DNA of 64,000 bases from Oscillospiraceae bacterium (GTDB lineage: Bacteria > Bacillota > Clostridia > Oscillospirales > Ruminococcaceae): positions 1 to 64,000 of the forward strand of contig JAFSEU010000017.1 of the NCBI GenBank assembly GCA_017435565.1. Direction: 5' to 3'. Positions within the stretch are counted from its first letter, which is position 1. Every line of letters starts with the position of its first letter. The notes below the pieces were generated by a model that did not search any database, was not told the origin of the DNA, and was given only the letters and a program-made list of their open reading frames with translations. Made by a program: the position numbers and the translations under genes. Positions 8,488 to 18,447 of the stretch are shown piece by piece.

Positions 8488-9732
8488 CTATTCTTCCTCA
8501 TTCTTTTGACCGGGTGTTTCGCCATTCAAAAGCTCCTGGAAATTGTCCTGCGTATTTTCGTATACATTGATTGTGTTTGCAAGCTCAATCATTTCAAGGT
8601 CATAAACCTCGACATCGCCCTGATATTTCCTGAAATGCTCATTGAGCATCAACGCTGTTTCATCTTTGTGAACGGACCATACGGAATATCCGTTATAGGT
8701 TGCTGCCTCACCCGGAACCATATAGACCGAAACATCCTCAAGCTCCATATTTGTGCCGATATAAATAAGATCCTTGAATTCATCGACTGTCATATCAGAA
8801 GTGCAATAAGTCGTAAGTTCCGGCAACAATTCATACATTTCGGTCATACCGATATCCTTGACCCTTGAAAGGAACGCTGCCATAAACAGGCGCTGCCACT
8901 TTTCGCGTCCGATATCGCCCTCATTGTAACCGCTTCTGTATCTGACAAACCACTCGGACTGCTCACCGCTTAAAACCTGCTCGCCGGGATAAATTATTCT
9001 GCTTGCGTCATAGGTAATCTGATGAGGCACATTCATTGGAATTCCGCCCAAAGCGTCAACAATATCCTTAAAGCCGTCAAGGTCACAGGTAATGTAGTGG
9101 TCAATCGGAATCGCAAAATTCTTTGAAATAACTTCAATTACACGATTTACGGGAGTAAGCTCCTGATTACCGACGGAGTAAACACCGTTGATTTTTCCTG
9201 TAACAGAGCCTGCATATTCCTCACCTACAAATGTATCACGCGGAATCTGCAAAAGGCTGATGGAACGTGTTTCCTCGCTGTCGGAAAGGTCAATGGAAGC
9301 CACAAGAATTATATCGGTATTGGATTTATTCTCATCAAGACCCATTATCAGAATATTAATCTGATGTGCCTTGAGGTAATCCATACCCCTATCCTCTTCG
9401 CCGATAACATTGCCCTGGTCATCCTTAATCTGCTCAGTCGGGCGTATCGACGGGTCGGAATAAAGACCATCGAGCTCGGTATCTTCAAACATCTTGAATT
9501 TATCACGGTTATGCGGCAAAACAAGACTGATTGCTTCCTTGAAGGTAAGCTCTCGCTTTGTTGAGGTCATCAGATAGAATCCTGCCGCAATATTATATAC
9601 CATAATACCGCATATAACTGCTGTAACTCCGAGAATTATCCATTGCTTTACGGTAATTTTCTGTCTTTTTCTTTTTGGTGCGGTTTCCTGCACAGTGTTT
9701 TCATCGGAAACCTTTTTTTTGCCAAATAACAT
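8488..9732 (-). CDS. LytR-CpsA-Psr family cell-wall ligase
   Basis: A 414-aa membrane-anchored protein. A basic cytoplasmic stretch (residues 18-28) precedes one membrane segment (30-55). The extracellular LCP domain begins near INILIMGLDENKSNTDIILVAS. It includes the characteristic ISLLQIPRDTFV with the conserved Arg-Asp, then GKINGVY and GGIPMNVPH, and the arginines in WFVRYRSGYNEGDIGREKWQ. LCP proteins attach anionic polymers to peptidoglycan from undecaprenyl-linked precursors. It has an acidic Asn/Glu-rich C-terminus. Co-transcribed with yqeK upstream (12-base gap) and rsfS downstream. Confidence 0.92.
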   Translation of the reverse strand: MLFGKKKVSDENTVQETAPKRKRQKITVKQWIILGVTAVICGIMVYNIAAGFYLMTSTKRELTFKEAISLVLPHNRDKFKMFEDTELDGLYSDPSIRPTEQIKDDQGNVIGEEDRGMDYLKAHQINILIMGLDENKSNTDIILVASIDLSDSEETRSISLLQIPRDTFVGEEYAGSVTGKINGVYSVGNQELTPVNRVIEVISKNFAIPIDHYITCDLDGFKDIVDALGGIPMNVPHQITYDASRIIYPGEQVLSGEQSEWFVRYRSGYNEGDIGREKWQRLFMAAFLSRVKDIGMTEMYELLPELTTYCTSDMTVDEFKDLIYIGTNMELEDVSVYMVPGEAATYNGYSVWSVHKDETALMLNEHFRKYQGDVEVYDLEMIELANTINVYENTQDNFQELLNGETPGQKNEEE

Positions 9733-9744
9733 CGCTGCACTTCC

Positions 9745-10338
9745 TTATTCTTCTTGTTCTTTATTTCTGTCGCTGCACATAAACACATATTGGTTATATG
9801 CCTGTACGCTGCAAAGCGGAAGATAAACACAGTTATCGGAAACGTTTGTCAGCGTAAATCTCAAGGCCTCTCTCATTGCAAGCTGCAAATCGGAAAAGGC
9901 AAGCTTTCTGATGCGGTTTACATCCTTATATTTTCTGTCCGCCGAAATCAAATCGGCAAGGTATATTATTTCCTCAAGGCGCGACATTTTTTCACGCGCT
10001 ATTGTATGGTACCTTATTGCGTTGAGCATATCCTCATCGGCAATATTATATTTTTTTGCGGCATAGTAAGCCCCCGCAACAGCGTGCCAGAGCGACTTTG
10101 AGCAAATCTCCTCAAAGCTTAAATGATAGCCGCTTGAAAGTGCCATTTGTTTTTGTTGCTTGAAGGGAAGCTCCTTGCAGATGTCGTGAAGCAAGCCGCA
10201 GACATAAGCCTTTTCACAATTCTCATCATATTTAAGCGCAAGCTCATATGCGCTTTGCGCAACATTCAGGCTATGTTCATAACGCTTATGCGAAAGAATC
10301 TTAGCAAGCTCACCCTTCATAAGAGCGTAATCATACAT
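9745..10338 (-). CDS. yqeK: HD-domain YqeK hydrolase
   Basis: A protein of about 197 aa with an HD phosphohydrolase fold. The metal-binding residues are in KRYEHSLNVA, in CGLLHDICKE (the HD pair), in SLWHAVAGAYYA and in IRYHTIAREKM followed by YLADLIS. YqeK proteins hydrolyse Ap4A symmetrically. I prefer the second ATG of a tandem pair (10338), 6 bases after SD AGGTGG; the first ATG (10341) is also possible. The start overlaps the end of nadD, so translation is probably coupled. Confidence 0.9.
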   Translation of the reverse strand: MYDYALMKGELAKILSHKRYEHSLNVAQSAYELALKYDENCEKAYVCGLLHDICKELPFKQQKQMALSSGYHLSFEEICSKSLWHAVAGAYYAAKKYNIADEDMLNAIRYHTIAREKMSRLEEIIYLADLISADRKYKDVNRIRKLAFSDLQLAMREALRFTLTNVSDNCVYLPLCSVQAYNQYVFMCSDRNKEQEE

Positions 10339-10951
10339 CATATTCCACCTGCTCTTCACAGTATAGTGAATGCACCTTTATATATTGTACTACTTTTTCC
10401 GGCAAATAGCAAGAAAAATCTTTTCTATTTTTTACAAGCCGCCTGATTTTGCTTGAGGACATCGGCACGGACGGTGAATGTGATATATAAACATTGCCGA
10501 ATCTGCGCAGCTTTTCGGCATATTCTTCCAAAAGCTTGATATCATTTCCAAGCCTTGAAACAGCGCACAGCGACGCATTCGCTAAAATCTCTTCATATCT
10601 GTACCACTCATCAAAGGTAGAAAGCATATCGCTTCCGACGAGAAGAAAAAGTTCATCATACGGATATTCTGTGCGAAAATGCCTGATTGTATCCACAGTA
10701 TAGCTTTTTCCGCCCTTATCAATCTCAAAGCTGCTTACCTCAATCCCGTCAATGCCAGATGCGGCAAGCTCACACATTTTCAGTCTGTGCTCTGCCGATA
10801 CATATTCGTGCGAGCTTTTGTGCGGAGCAATAGCCGTTGGCATAAGTATGACCCTGTCAAGCTTAAAGTCCGAAACTGCACATTCAATCAGATGAATGTG
10901 ACCGTTGTGAATCGGGTTGAAGCTACCGCCGAAAATTCCTATTCTTGACAT
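10331..10951 (-). CDS. nadD: Nicotinate-nucleotide adenylyltransferase
   Basis: NadD (206 aa) joins nicotinate mononucleotide and ATP to give deamido-NAD in NAD synthesis. It has the nucleotidyltransferase motif GGSFNPIHNGHIHL at the N-terminus (residues 8-21), the LLVGSDMLSTFDEWYRYEEI region, and the C-terminal ATP-binding motif VPMSSSKIRRLV. The start codon overlaps the yhbY stop by one base (TAATG), and the 3' end overlaps the yqeK start, so the three genes are tightly coupled. Confidence 0.97.
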   Translation of the reverse strand: MSRIGIFGGSFNPIHNGHIHLIECAVSDFKLDRVILMPTAIAPHKSSHEYVSAEHRLKMCELAASGIDGIEVSSFEIDKGGKSYTVDTIRHFRTEYPYDELFLLVGSDMLSTFDEWYRYEEILANASLCAVSRLGNDIKLLEEYAEKLRRFGNVYISHSPSVPMSSSKIRRLVKNRKDFSCYLPEKVVQYIKVHSLYCEEQVEYDV

Positions 10952-11238
10952 TACAGCTCAATAATCGGCTTTTCGTCATTGCGCTTATAAAGCACAAATT
11001 TACTGCCTATGACCTGAACGACTTCAGAATTTGTCTTTTCGGCAATTTCCTCAGCCGCCTCCCTGGGTGTGAGCATTGCTGTTTCAAGCACTCGCATTTT
11101 GATAAGCTCACGTGCCTTCAATGCATCGTTGACCTGAACGATCAGCATATCGCCGATTCCGCCCTTGCCAACCTGAAAAATTGTGTCATATGTCGAAGCG
11201 ATGCCGCGAAGCTTCGCTCTCTGTTTGCTGGTAAGCAT
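10951..11238 (-). CDS. yhbY: YhbY family RNA-binding protein
   Basis: A 95-aa CRM-domain protein that starts MLTSKQRAKLRGIAST and carries the RNA-binding loop GKGGIGD (residues 24-30), as in E. coli YhbY, which binds pre-50S ribosomal particles. It fills the whole length of the family. It lies between ftsY (21 bases upstream) and nadD (one-base overlap), a conserved Clostridia arrangement. Confidence 0.94.
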   Translation of the reverse strand: MLTSKQRAKLRGIASTYDTIFQVGKGGIGDMLIVQVNDALKARELIKMRVLETAMLTPREAAEEIAEKTNSEVVQVIGSKFVLYKRNDEKPIIEL

Positions 11239-11259
11239 AATTTTTTCTCCTTCTTAATA

Positions 11260-12165
11260 TCAGTCAAATAAAGCATCAACGAAATCCTTTGCATTGAATT
11301 TCTGCAAATCTTCGATTTTTTCACCCACGCCGATGAGCTTTACGGGAATGTTCAGTTCGTTTCTGATAGTGATTACAATTCCGCCCTTGGCAGTTCCGTC
11401 AAGCTTTGTCAGCACAATTCCGTTGATATCGGCCGTTTCGCTGAACAGTCTCGCCTGATTGACCGCATTCTGACCCGTTGTTGCATCAAGCACGAGCAGG
11501 GTTTCGATATCGCAGCCTTCCGCCTGCTTCTGAATAATCCTGTTGATTTTTGCAAGCTCATCCATAAGATTTTTCTTATTATGAAGTCTGCCGGCAGTAT
11601 CACATATCACAACATCACAGCCTCTTGCTTTTGCGGCGCACAGCGCATCGAACACGACGCTTGCAGGGTCAGAGCCCTCGCTGTGCTTGACGATATCAAC
11701 GCCTGCACGCTGCGTCCAGACCTCAAGCTGGTCGATAGCAGCTGCACGGAAGGTATCGGCAGCAGCCACCAGCACATTTTTGCCCTGTTGCTTAAACTGA
11801 GCCGAAAGCTTGCCTATTGTCGTAGTTTTTCCTGCTCCGTTTACACCGATTACAAGAATCACCGAAGGCGTTGTATTAAGTGAAAGATCGGTATCATCGC
11901 CAAGCATCTCAGCGATAATTTCTTTAATAAGCGCAACAATCTCCTTTGGGTCGGTAGCGCCTGTTTCCTTGATCTTCTTGCGTAATTGCTCGCAAATCTC
12001 ACAAGAAGTCTGAACGCCGACGTCACTCATAATAAGAGTTTCTTCAAGCTCTTCAAAAAAATCTTCGTCAATTTTGGTGAACTTGTTGACCAACCTTTCA
12101 ATGCGGGAAATCATCGCATTTTTAGTTTTCAGAAGTCCTGCTTTCAGCTTTGAAAACAAACCCAT
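11260..12165 (-). CDS. ftsY: Signal recognition particle receptor FtsY
   Basis: A 301-aa SRP GTPase that docks ribosome-SRP complexes at the membrane. It has an N-terminal helical N domain (residues 1-85) and a complete G domain: GVNGAGKTTTIGKLS (P-loop), DTFRAAAIDQL, the switch CDTAGRLHNK and TKLDGTAKGG, ending in GVGEKIEDLQKFNAKDFVDALF. The long acidic A domain of E. coli FtsY is absent, as is usual in Firmicutes. It follows smc by 21 bases. Confidence 0.98.
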   Translation of the reverse strand: MGLFSKLKAGLLKTKNAMISRIERLVNKFTKIDEDFFEELEETLIMSDVGVQTSCEICEQLRKKIKETGATDPKEIVALIKEIIAEMLGDDTDLSLNTTPSVILVIGVNGAGKTTTIGKLSAQFKQQGKNVLVAAADTFRAAAIDQLEVWTQRAGVDIVKHSEGSDPASVVFDALCAAKARGCDVVICDTAGRLHNKKNLMDELAKINRIIQKQAEGCDIETLLVLDATTGQNAVNQARLFSETADINGIVLTKLDGTAKGGIVITIRNELNIPVKLIGVGEKIEDLQKFNAKDFVDALFD

Positions 12166-12186
12166 TAAAAAATCCCCTTTCGCTTA

Positions 12187-15100
12187 TCAGTCAAAATCCT
12201 TTGAATTTTTCACGTCTTCCTGCGACATTTTCAAAAGACGTGAAACGCCGTCGCTCTGCATTGTTACGCCATAAAGCACGTCAGCGGCATCCATTGCACC
12301 TCGCTTATGCGTTACGATAATAAACTGCGTTGTGTCGGTAAAATTGCGCAGATACTGAGCAAATTTTACAACATTGACCTCGTCAAGCGCCGCGTCAATC
12401 TCATCGAGAATACAGAACGGTGACGGACGCAGCTTTAAAATCGCAAAATATATTGCAATTGCAACAAACGCCTGTTCGCCACCTGAAAACTGCATCAGGT
12501 TCTTAAAAATCTTTCCGGGAGGCGCAACGATAATATCAATTCCCGATTCAAGAACATCATCGGGATCAAGCAGAACAAGCTCTGCTTTGCCGCCTCCGAA
12601 AAGCTCAGTAAAAATCTGTTTAAAGTTTTCGTTGATGCAATTGAAGCTCTCGGAAAACTGCTTTTTCATATTTTCGGTCAGATCGTCAATAATTTCCTCA
12701 AGCTGAGCCTTTGAGCGCTCAACATCATCAAGCTGTGCACCTAAGAACTCATATCTTTCCGAAACCTCTTTATATTCCTCAATAGCGTCGATATACACAT
12801 GACCGAGCGCCTTCATCTTTGAGTTCACATCCGAAAGCTCTCTCTTTGCCGCCTGAATATCATCGGGCACCTTTGCAATCTGCATAGCCTCGGAATATGT
12901 AACCGAATAACTCTCGTGCATAGCTGTGATAATCGAATCACGCTCTTTTTCATACGAGCCGAGCTTCTCATCAAGCCCCGATTTCTTTGAAGCAACCTGC
13001 TCGCGCGCATCGGAAAGCTCACGAATCTGTTTTTCGCTTAAGCGCATTGTTCCTTCAGCGTTGCGGCGCTCCATTCGCATATCTTCGATTTTTGCCTCAA
13101 TTGAGCTTACTTTATTTTCAGTATCGCCCGAGCCCGCTTTCAGCTGCTCTGCCTGAGATTTTTTATCGTCAATATCGCAAAGGCAGCGTTTGATTTCATC
13201 ATCAATCAGCACCCTGGCACTGTCAATCTCTTCCCCTTGACGGATCAGATTTTCAATTTCACGTTCAGTCGCTTCTATATCCTTTGAAAGCTCTGCTTTT
13301 CTGACTCTGATATCATTAAGCGCCGAAACAAGAGCCTCACGCTTGGCCTTGAGCTCATCACGACGCTTTGCGTCAGATTCTCTGCACTGCTCATATTGAG
13401 CGATTTCGGCAACACACTTTTCAAGCTCAGCCGATTCTTTCTTAATCAAAGCCTGAAGCTCGGATTTTCTGGAAGCACTTTTCTCAATCTGCAATTCCAG
13501 CTCATTCTGCTTCTGATCGTGCATTTCAAGGTTTGCGCTGATTCGTGCGAGCTCAGCCGTCAGCGCTGCCTTATCGGCGACGCAGCTCTGCGAAAGCTCT
13601 GTTTCACCCTCAATATCAAACCTTAATTTATCGCATTCCATTCTCAGCTTTGAAACATCTTCAGAAAGAATATCTCTTTTTGCCGTCAAGGTTTCAAGCT
13701 TGGCAGACAGTTCGTCAATTTCATTGCGCCTTGAAAGTACACCGCTTGTGTTCTTGGAAGAGCCTCCGGTGAACGAGCCTCCGGCATTGATGACCTGACC
13801 GTCGAGCGTAACGATTTTGAAGCGGTAATTATACTTTTTAGCGATAATCGAAGCGCTTTCCAAATCCTCGCAAACTACGGTTTTTCCGAGAAGGTTTTTT
13901 ATAATCTCCGAAAACTCATCATCACATTGCGCAAGATTTGAAGCCACATCAATGAATCCGTCTTCAAAGTCAAGCCCGTTTTCAGATAAAGCCCTGCCCT
14001 TAATCGCAGTGATGGGCAGAAATGTCGCTCTGCCTGCGTTTTTATTCTGCAAAAATTTAATACAGCGTTTTGCAATATTTTCGTTTGCAACAACAACATT
14101 CTGAATTGCTGCACCGAGCGCAGTTTCAATAGCCAGAGCATATTCGCTCTTTACGTTTATAAGCTGAGCCACAGAGCCCTTGACTCCGCTCAGCTCACCT
14201 GTTTTGGAAGCCTTAAGCACAGCACGGACGCTTCCCGCAAAGCCTTCAAAGTTGCTTTCCAAATCAGAAAGAATTCTTACCTTCTGCTGCTTTGCCGTAA
14301 TATCCGACTGCATTTTTTCAAGCTCGGCCTTTTTCTGGCTGCGCTTAGAATCCTTGATTTCAAAAAGCTTTTTATATCCGTTTGCCTTATTTATATGCTC
14401 AGAAATTTCTTCTTCGATATTCTCAATAGCCTTTTCGCTGTCAAGCTTTTGAGCTTTATAGTTCTCATATTCTTCCGAAAGAGCTTTTATTTTCGCATCA
14501 ATCTCGGAAATTTCGTCATCAATTCCGGAAAAAGAGGTGTTTGCAGCATTGATTGAAGCCGAAAGCTCGCTCCGTCTGATATACAGCGAATTAAGCTCTG
14601 CATCACTCTTGCCCAAGCTGTCGCCGGCTTCCTGCTCTAAAGCACCAATCAAATCAAACTCATCAAGAGTTTTGTTGTATTCGCTATCGCAGTCGGCAGC
14701 GCTGACATTCATTTGAGCAAGCTGGGTCTTTTTACATTCCACCGCCTGCAAAAGCGAATCCTTTGAATCAAGCTCGTTCTGTTTTTTGTCTTTCAGCTCT
14801 TTGATTTTTTCTTCTATGAGTACAACATCGTGCTCGCAAATAGCAATCTGTGTTGCGACCTTTGCATTTTCCTCGCGCAATTCATTAATCTCACGTCGGC
14901 CAAGGTCAATATTTGCAGACAGCATATCCATTTTTTCACGATACTGTGAAATTGCTTCGTCGGCTCTTGCAATATCGGCACAAAGATTGTCATACTCCGC
15001 CGCGAAAACAAGACGATTTTCGTTTGTCTGTTCAATCAGACCGGCGATTTCACGTAGCTTATCGAGCCATACAGAAAGCTCAAGCTCCTTTTTCTTATCA

Positions 15101-15756
15101 CGGAGAACAAGATATTTTTCAGCCTTTTCCGCCTGGATTTTAAGCGGCCCGACACGCTCAGAAAGCTCATTAAGGCTATCCTTAAGGCGCAGAAAATGCA
15201 CCTGTGCCTGCTCAAGCTTATGCACAGCTTCTTTTTTTCTGTATCTGAATTTTGAAATACCTGCGGCTTCCTCAAAAATCTCACGTCTGTCGGTGCTTTT
15301 TGCACTGATAATCTCAGCAATTCTGCCCTGACCGATGATTGAATAGCCGTTTTTTCCGAGGCCCGTATCCATAAACAGCTCGTTTACGTCCTTAAGTCTG
15401 ACAGCCTTGCCGTTTATGAGATATTCGCTTTCGCCGCTACGATAAAGCTTTCGCGTGACTCTGACTTCATCTGAATCATACGAAAGTGAACCCGATGCGT
15501 TGTCAATGCAAAGTGTAACCTCGGCAAATCCGACTGATTTTCTGCTCTGTGTGCCGGAAAAGATAACATCCTCCATTTTCGCACCGCGCAGATTCTTCAT
15601 CGACTGCTCGCCGAGAACCCAGCTTACCGCATCACCAATATTACTTTTTCCGCTTCCGTTAGGGCCGACAACCGCCGTAAGACCTCTTTCAAAATCAAGC
15701 GTAATCTTATCGGGGAAGGATTTAAAGCCCCTTATTTCAAGTGATTTTAAATACAT
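12187..15756 (-). CDS. smc: Chromosome segregation protein SMC
   Basis: A 1189-aa condensin ATPase. Walker A is GPNGSGKS (residues 31-38) in the N-terminal head. Two long coiled coils flank a globular hinge near residues 500-670 (around FEGFAGSVRAVLKA to GGSFTGGSSKN). The C-terminal head has the signature FSGGEQAFVAIA and Walker B CILDEIDAALD. It works with ScpA and ScpB, not in this window, to compact and separate chromosomes. The order smc-ftsY is typical for Firmicutes. Length is normal. Confidence 0.98.
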   Translation of the reverse strand: MYLKSLEIRGFKSFPDKITLDFERGLTAVVGPNGSGKSNIGDAVSWVLGEQSMKNLRGAKMEDVIFSGTQSRKSVGFAEVTLCIDNASGSLSYDSDEVRVTRKLYRSGESEYLINGKAVRLKDVNELFMDTGLGKNGYSIIGQGRIAEIISAKSTDRREIFEEAAGISKFRYRKKEAVHKLEQAQVHFLRLKDSLNELSERVGPLKIQAEKAEKYLVLRDKKKELELSVWLDKLREIAGLIEQTNENRLVFAAEYDNLCADIARADEAISQYREKMDMLSANIDLGRREINELREENAKVATQIAICEHDVVLIEEKIKELKDKKQNELDSKDSLLQAVECKKTQLAQMNVSAADCDSEYNKTLDEFDLIGALEQEAGDSLGKSDAELNSLYIRRSELSASINAANTSFSGIDDEISEIDAKIKALSEEYENYKAQKLDSEKAIENIEEEISEHINKANGYKKLFEIKDSKRSQKKAELEKMQSDITAKQQKVRILSDLESNFEGFAGSVRAVLKASKTGELSGVKGSVAQLINVKSEYALAIETALGAAIQNVVVANENIAKRCIKFLQNKNAGRATFLPITAIKGRALSENGLDFEDGFIDVASNLAQCDDEFSEIIKNLLGKTVVCEDLESASIIAKKYNYRFKIVTLDGQVINAGGSFTGGSSKNTSGVLSRRNEIDELSAKLETLTAKRDILSEDVSKLRMECDKLRFDIEGETELSQSCVADKAALTAELARISANLEMHDQKQNELELQIEKSASRKSELQALIKKESAELEKCVAEIAQYEQCRESDAKRRDELKAKREALVSALNDIRVRKAELSKDIEATEREIENLIRQGEEIDSARVLIDDEIKRCLCDIDDKKSQAEQLKAGSGDTENKVSSIEAKIEDMRMERRNAEGTMRLSEKQIRELSDAREQVASKKSGLDEKLGSYEKERDSIITAMHESYSVTYSEAMQIAKVPDDIQAAKRELSDVNSKMKALGHVYIDAIEEYKEVSERYEFLGAQLDDVERSKAQLEEIIDDLTENMKKQFSESFNCINENFKQIFTELFGGGKAELVLLDPDDVLESGIDIIVAPPGKIFKNLMQFSGGEQAFVAIAIYFAILKLRPSPFCILDEIDAALDEVNVVKFAQYLRNFTDTTQFIIVTHKRGAMDAADVLYGVTMQSDGVSRLLKMSQEDVKNSKDFD

Positions 15757-15780
15757 TCAGTGTCCATTTCTCATTTTTTA

Positions 15781-16770
15781 TTATATTCTGTGGCATTCAC
15801 CCTGCGGCACTTCGCCGTTTTGCTTAATGCAAAGCTCAATCCCCTGCTTTGCAAAATATTCAACATTTGATTTAAGGTGTCCCAATGCTTTTGAAGCGTC
15901 GTGAGGATTCACCTCGATACAAACCTTATTTTCTTTTATATCATTTGCAATTGCGCTGATTTTTGTTCTGAAAATGCGGCTTTCACAGATTTCACGAAAA
16001 GCAGGGTGATAAAATCCTGCTATAAGGTCACTTTCAACGGTTTCGCTTGCGTGAAGTCCGCATTTAATCACCTTTATGCCGTATTTTTCAAATTCAACAA
16101 GCATCAGAGCGCAGATATCAACTGCTGTCTGAAAATCAAAAAGCTTATATTCGCCTTTTTCATAAAGCTGTGCAAGATGTGTTCCCTTCAAAACCGCAAC
16201 AGGATAAATACGGACTGTATCGGGCTTTAGCTCAATAACCCTTTTCATATTTTCAAGCTCAATCTCTAATGTGCTTTTATAAAGTCCGACCATCAGCTGC
16301 AGACCGACCTCGAAGCCGTACCATTTTATCATATCAACAGCGCTCTCAATGCACTCTGCATTATGTCCGCGCAGATTTGCAGACAGAACATTGTCATCAA
16401 GGCTCTGGGCTCCAAGCTCAATAGCGCTGACGTTATACGCCATAAGCACCGACAGGATTTCTTCGTTTATGCAGTCGGGGCGAGTTGAAATGCGAATGCC
16501 TGAAAATTTCCCTTCACCGACATATTTTGAAGCCGCCTTTAAAAGACTTATCATATAGTCGTGCTCAATTGCGGTAAACGAGCCGCCGAAAAACGCAATT
16601 TCTGTATTTTCGGGGCTTTTGCAGTGCTTTAATGCCTTTGCGCATATTTTTTCAACCTCATCGGCTGTGGGCGCACTTTCAACAGAGCTGATTGTTTTCT
16701 GATTGCAGAATGCGCAAAGCTGCCTGCACCCCGAGTGCGGTACAAATATAGAAATATTACTATGCTTCAT
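15781..16770 (-). CDS. Elp3-like radical SAM protein
   Basis: A 329-aa radical SAM enzyme. The cluster-binding cysteines are in PHSGCRQLCAFCNQ (residues 12-25, CxxxCxxC), followed by the SAM-binding FFGGSFTAIE near residue 60. It resembles the YhcC and Elp3-like group but lacks an acetyltransferase domain. A tRNA-modification role is possible but not shown by the sequence. Between rnc and smc it occupies a position where many Clostridia carry this gene. It overlaps the end of rnc by 11 bases, and smc follows 24 bases later. Confidence 0.85.
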   Translation of the reverse strand: MKHSNISIFVPHSGCRQLCAFCNQKTISSVESAPTADEVEKICAKALKHCKSPENTEIAFFGGSFTAIEHDYMISLLKAASKYVGEGKFSGIRISTRPDCINEEILSVLMAYNVSAIELGAQSLDDNVLSANLRGHNAECIESAVDMIKWYGFEVGLQLMVGLYKSTLEIELENMKRVIELKPDTVRIYPVAVLKGTHLAQLYEKGEYKLFDFQTAVDICALMLVEFEKYGIKVIKCGLHASETVESDLIAGFYHPAFREICESRIFRTKISAIANDIKENKVCIEVNPHDASKALGHLKSNVEYFAKQGIELCIKQNGEVPQGECHRI

Positions 16771-17440
16771 AACCCATAAGCTCCAGCGCTTCTCTTGCAG
16801 CGTTCTGTTCAGCCTGCTTCTTGCTCTTTCCCGTGCCCTTGCCTATAACGTTTGAATTAAGCCTTACTTCAACAATAAAAACCTTGTTGTGGTCAGGGCC
16901 TTGCGAGCCAACGAGTATATACTCAATACGCTCTTCGGGGTTTTTCTGAATAATTTCCTGCAAAATAGTTTTATAATCCGAAAACGAGGATTTCTTCGCC
17001 TTGTCCAGATCATCGGGGATAAACTTCAATATAAACCTCTCGGCATTTTCCATTCCGCCGTCGAGATACAAAGCGGCAATCACCGCCTCAAATGCATCGG
17101 CAAGAATCGACGGTCTGGTTCTGCCACCGCTTGAAGCTTCGCCCTTTCCGAGAAAAAGATAATCTCCGAGATTTATCTGCAAGGCAAACTCAAAAAGCGA
17201 TTTTTCGCACACAAGCGAAGCCCTGATTTTTGTCAGTTCACCCTCGGGAAGATGCGAAAAATGGTTGAAAAGATACTGTGACACAACGATTGAAAGCACG
17301 CTGTCACCCAAAAATTCAAGCCTTTCGTTACTCTGGCGAGAAATCTTACTCTCATTTGCGTATGATGAATGTGAAAGCGCGGTTTCCATTAAGCTTTTGT
17401 CGGAAAACTCATAGCCTATCACCTTTTCAAAATCATTCAT
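16760..17440 (-). CDS. rnc: Ribonuclease III
   Basis: RNase III (226 aa) cuts double-stranded RNA in rRNA processing and mRNA decay. The catalytic domain has the signature NERLEFLGDSVL near residues 38-49 and the acidic residues of ILADAFEAVIAALYLDGG. The C-terminal third is a dsRNA-binding domain ending GTGKSKKQAEQNAAREAL. Its start overlaps the end of plsX by 8 bases. The usual Firmicute order plsX-acpP-rnc is present without acpP, which here heads the fatty-acid operon. Confidence 0.97.
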   Translation of the reverse strand: MNDFEKVIGYEFSDKSLMETALSHSSYANESKISRQSNERLEFLGDSVLSIVVSQYLFNHFSHLPEGELTKIRASLVCEKSLFEFALQINLGDYLFLGKGEASSGGRTRPSILADAFEAVIAALYLDGGMENAERFILKFIPDDLDKAKKSSFSDYKTILQEIIQKNPEERIEYILVGSQGPDHNKVFIVEVRLNSNVIGKGTGKSKKQAEQNAAREALELMGYEA

Positions 17441-18434
17441 TATCGGTCATTTCCTCAATATATTCCTTAATATTTCCCACGACATCGGAAGAAACGCAAT
17501 CTCTTGCCTGTCTGATTGCATTGAAAATCGCTCTTGCGTCCGAGCTGCCGTGCGCCTTTATAATCGGCTTGGAAGCGCCTGCAAACACAGCGCCGCCGTA
17601 TTCCTTATAATCCATTCTCTTTTTAAGCGCCTTGATTTTTTTATATACAAAAAGTGCGCCAAGCTTTGAAAAAATTCCGCCGCCGAACATCGCTTTAAGC
17701 TCGTTTGATATAAACTTGCCCATTCCCTCATAAAGCTTTAAAGCGACATTTCCCGTAAAGCCATCGGTCACGGCAACATCACAGCCGCCCAACGGAAGAT
17801 ATCTTGCTTCGATATTGCCCACAAAATTAACAGGTGATTGCGAAAGCAGCTTATATGCTTCAAGCTCAAGCTCCCTGCCCTTTGTTTCTTCCGCACCGTT
17901 GTTTATAAGCGCAACTCTCGGATTCTCGATTCCGAGAACATTTTTTGCATAGCATGTACCCATAATTGCAAACTGCACGAGCATTTCGGCTCTGCATTCT
18001 GTATTTGCGCCTGCATCAAGCATAACAATAGGCCCGTTGGAAGCAGGCATTATGGGCATAAGTGCGCAGCGCTTGACGCCTTTCAGCCTTTTGGTGATAA
18101 AGGTAGCACCGACAAGAAGCGCACCTGTGCTTCCTGCGCTTACAAAGGCATCGCCCTTGCCCTGCTTCAAAGCATCCATTCCCACATACATCGATGTGTT
18201 TTTTCCTTCACGCAAGAGTTTTTGCGGCTCGGTATGTATATCAAAAACCTCGCTTGCCTGCATAATTTCGATTTTTTCAAGCGAAACATTTTTCTTTTGG
18301 GCCGATTCTTTTATCTTGCTTTCATCACCGCAAAGAACAACCTCAACCGAAAGCTCGTCAGCCGCTTTTACAGCGCCCTTTATAATCTCATCCGGTGCGT
18401 GGTCGCCGCCGAATGCATCAACAATAATTCTCAT
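17433..18434 (-). CDS. plsX: Phosphate acyltransferase PlsX
   Basis: PlsX (333 aa) makes acyl-phosphate from acyl-ACP, the first step from fatty-acid synthesis to phospholipids. It begins MRIIVDAFGGDHAPDEI and has the family blocks VSAGSTGALLVG, PIMLDAGANTECRAEMLVQFA-like, NNGAEETKGRE and VTDGFTGNVALKL. The ATG at 18434 follows AAGGAAA; the longer frame upstream overlaps trmFO and is not the start. The gene lies between trmFO and rnc, while the other fatty-acid genes sit 20 kb away. Confidence 0.96.
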   Translation of the reverse strand: MRIIVDAFGGDHAPDEIIKGAVKAADELSVEVVLCGDESKIKESAQKKNVSLEKIEIMQASEVFDIHTEPQKLLREGKNTSMYVGMDALKQGKGDAFVSAGSTGALLVGATFITKRLKGVKRCALMPIMPASNGPIVMLDAGANTECRAEMLVQFAIMGTCYAKNVLGIENPRVALINNGAEETKGRELELEAYKLLSQSPVNFVGNIEARYLPLGGCDVAVTDGFTGNVALKLYEGMGKFISNELKAMFGGGIFSKLGALFVYKKIKALKKRMDYKEYGGAVFAGASKPIIKAHGSSDARAIFNAIRQARDCVSSDVVGNIKEYIEEMTDNE

Positions 18435-18447
18435 TAAAATTTCCTTT

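Noticed and set aside
8089..8868. 259-aa frame opposite rsfS and the LCP gene
   Set aside because: It is antisense to two conserved genes, with a shadow composition.
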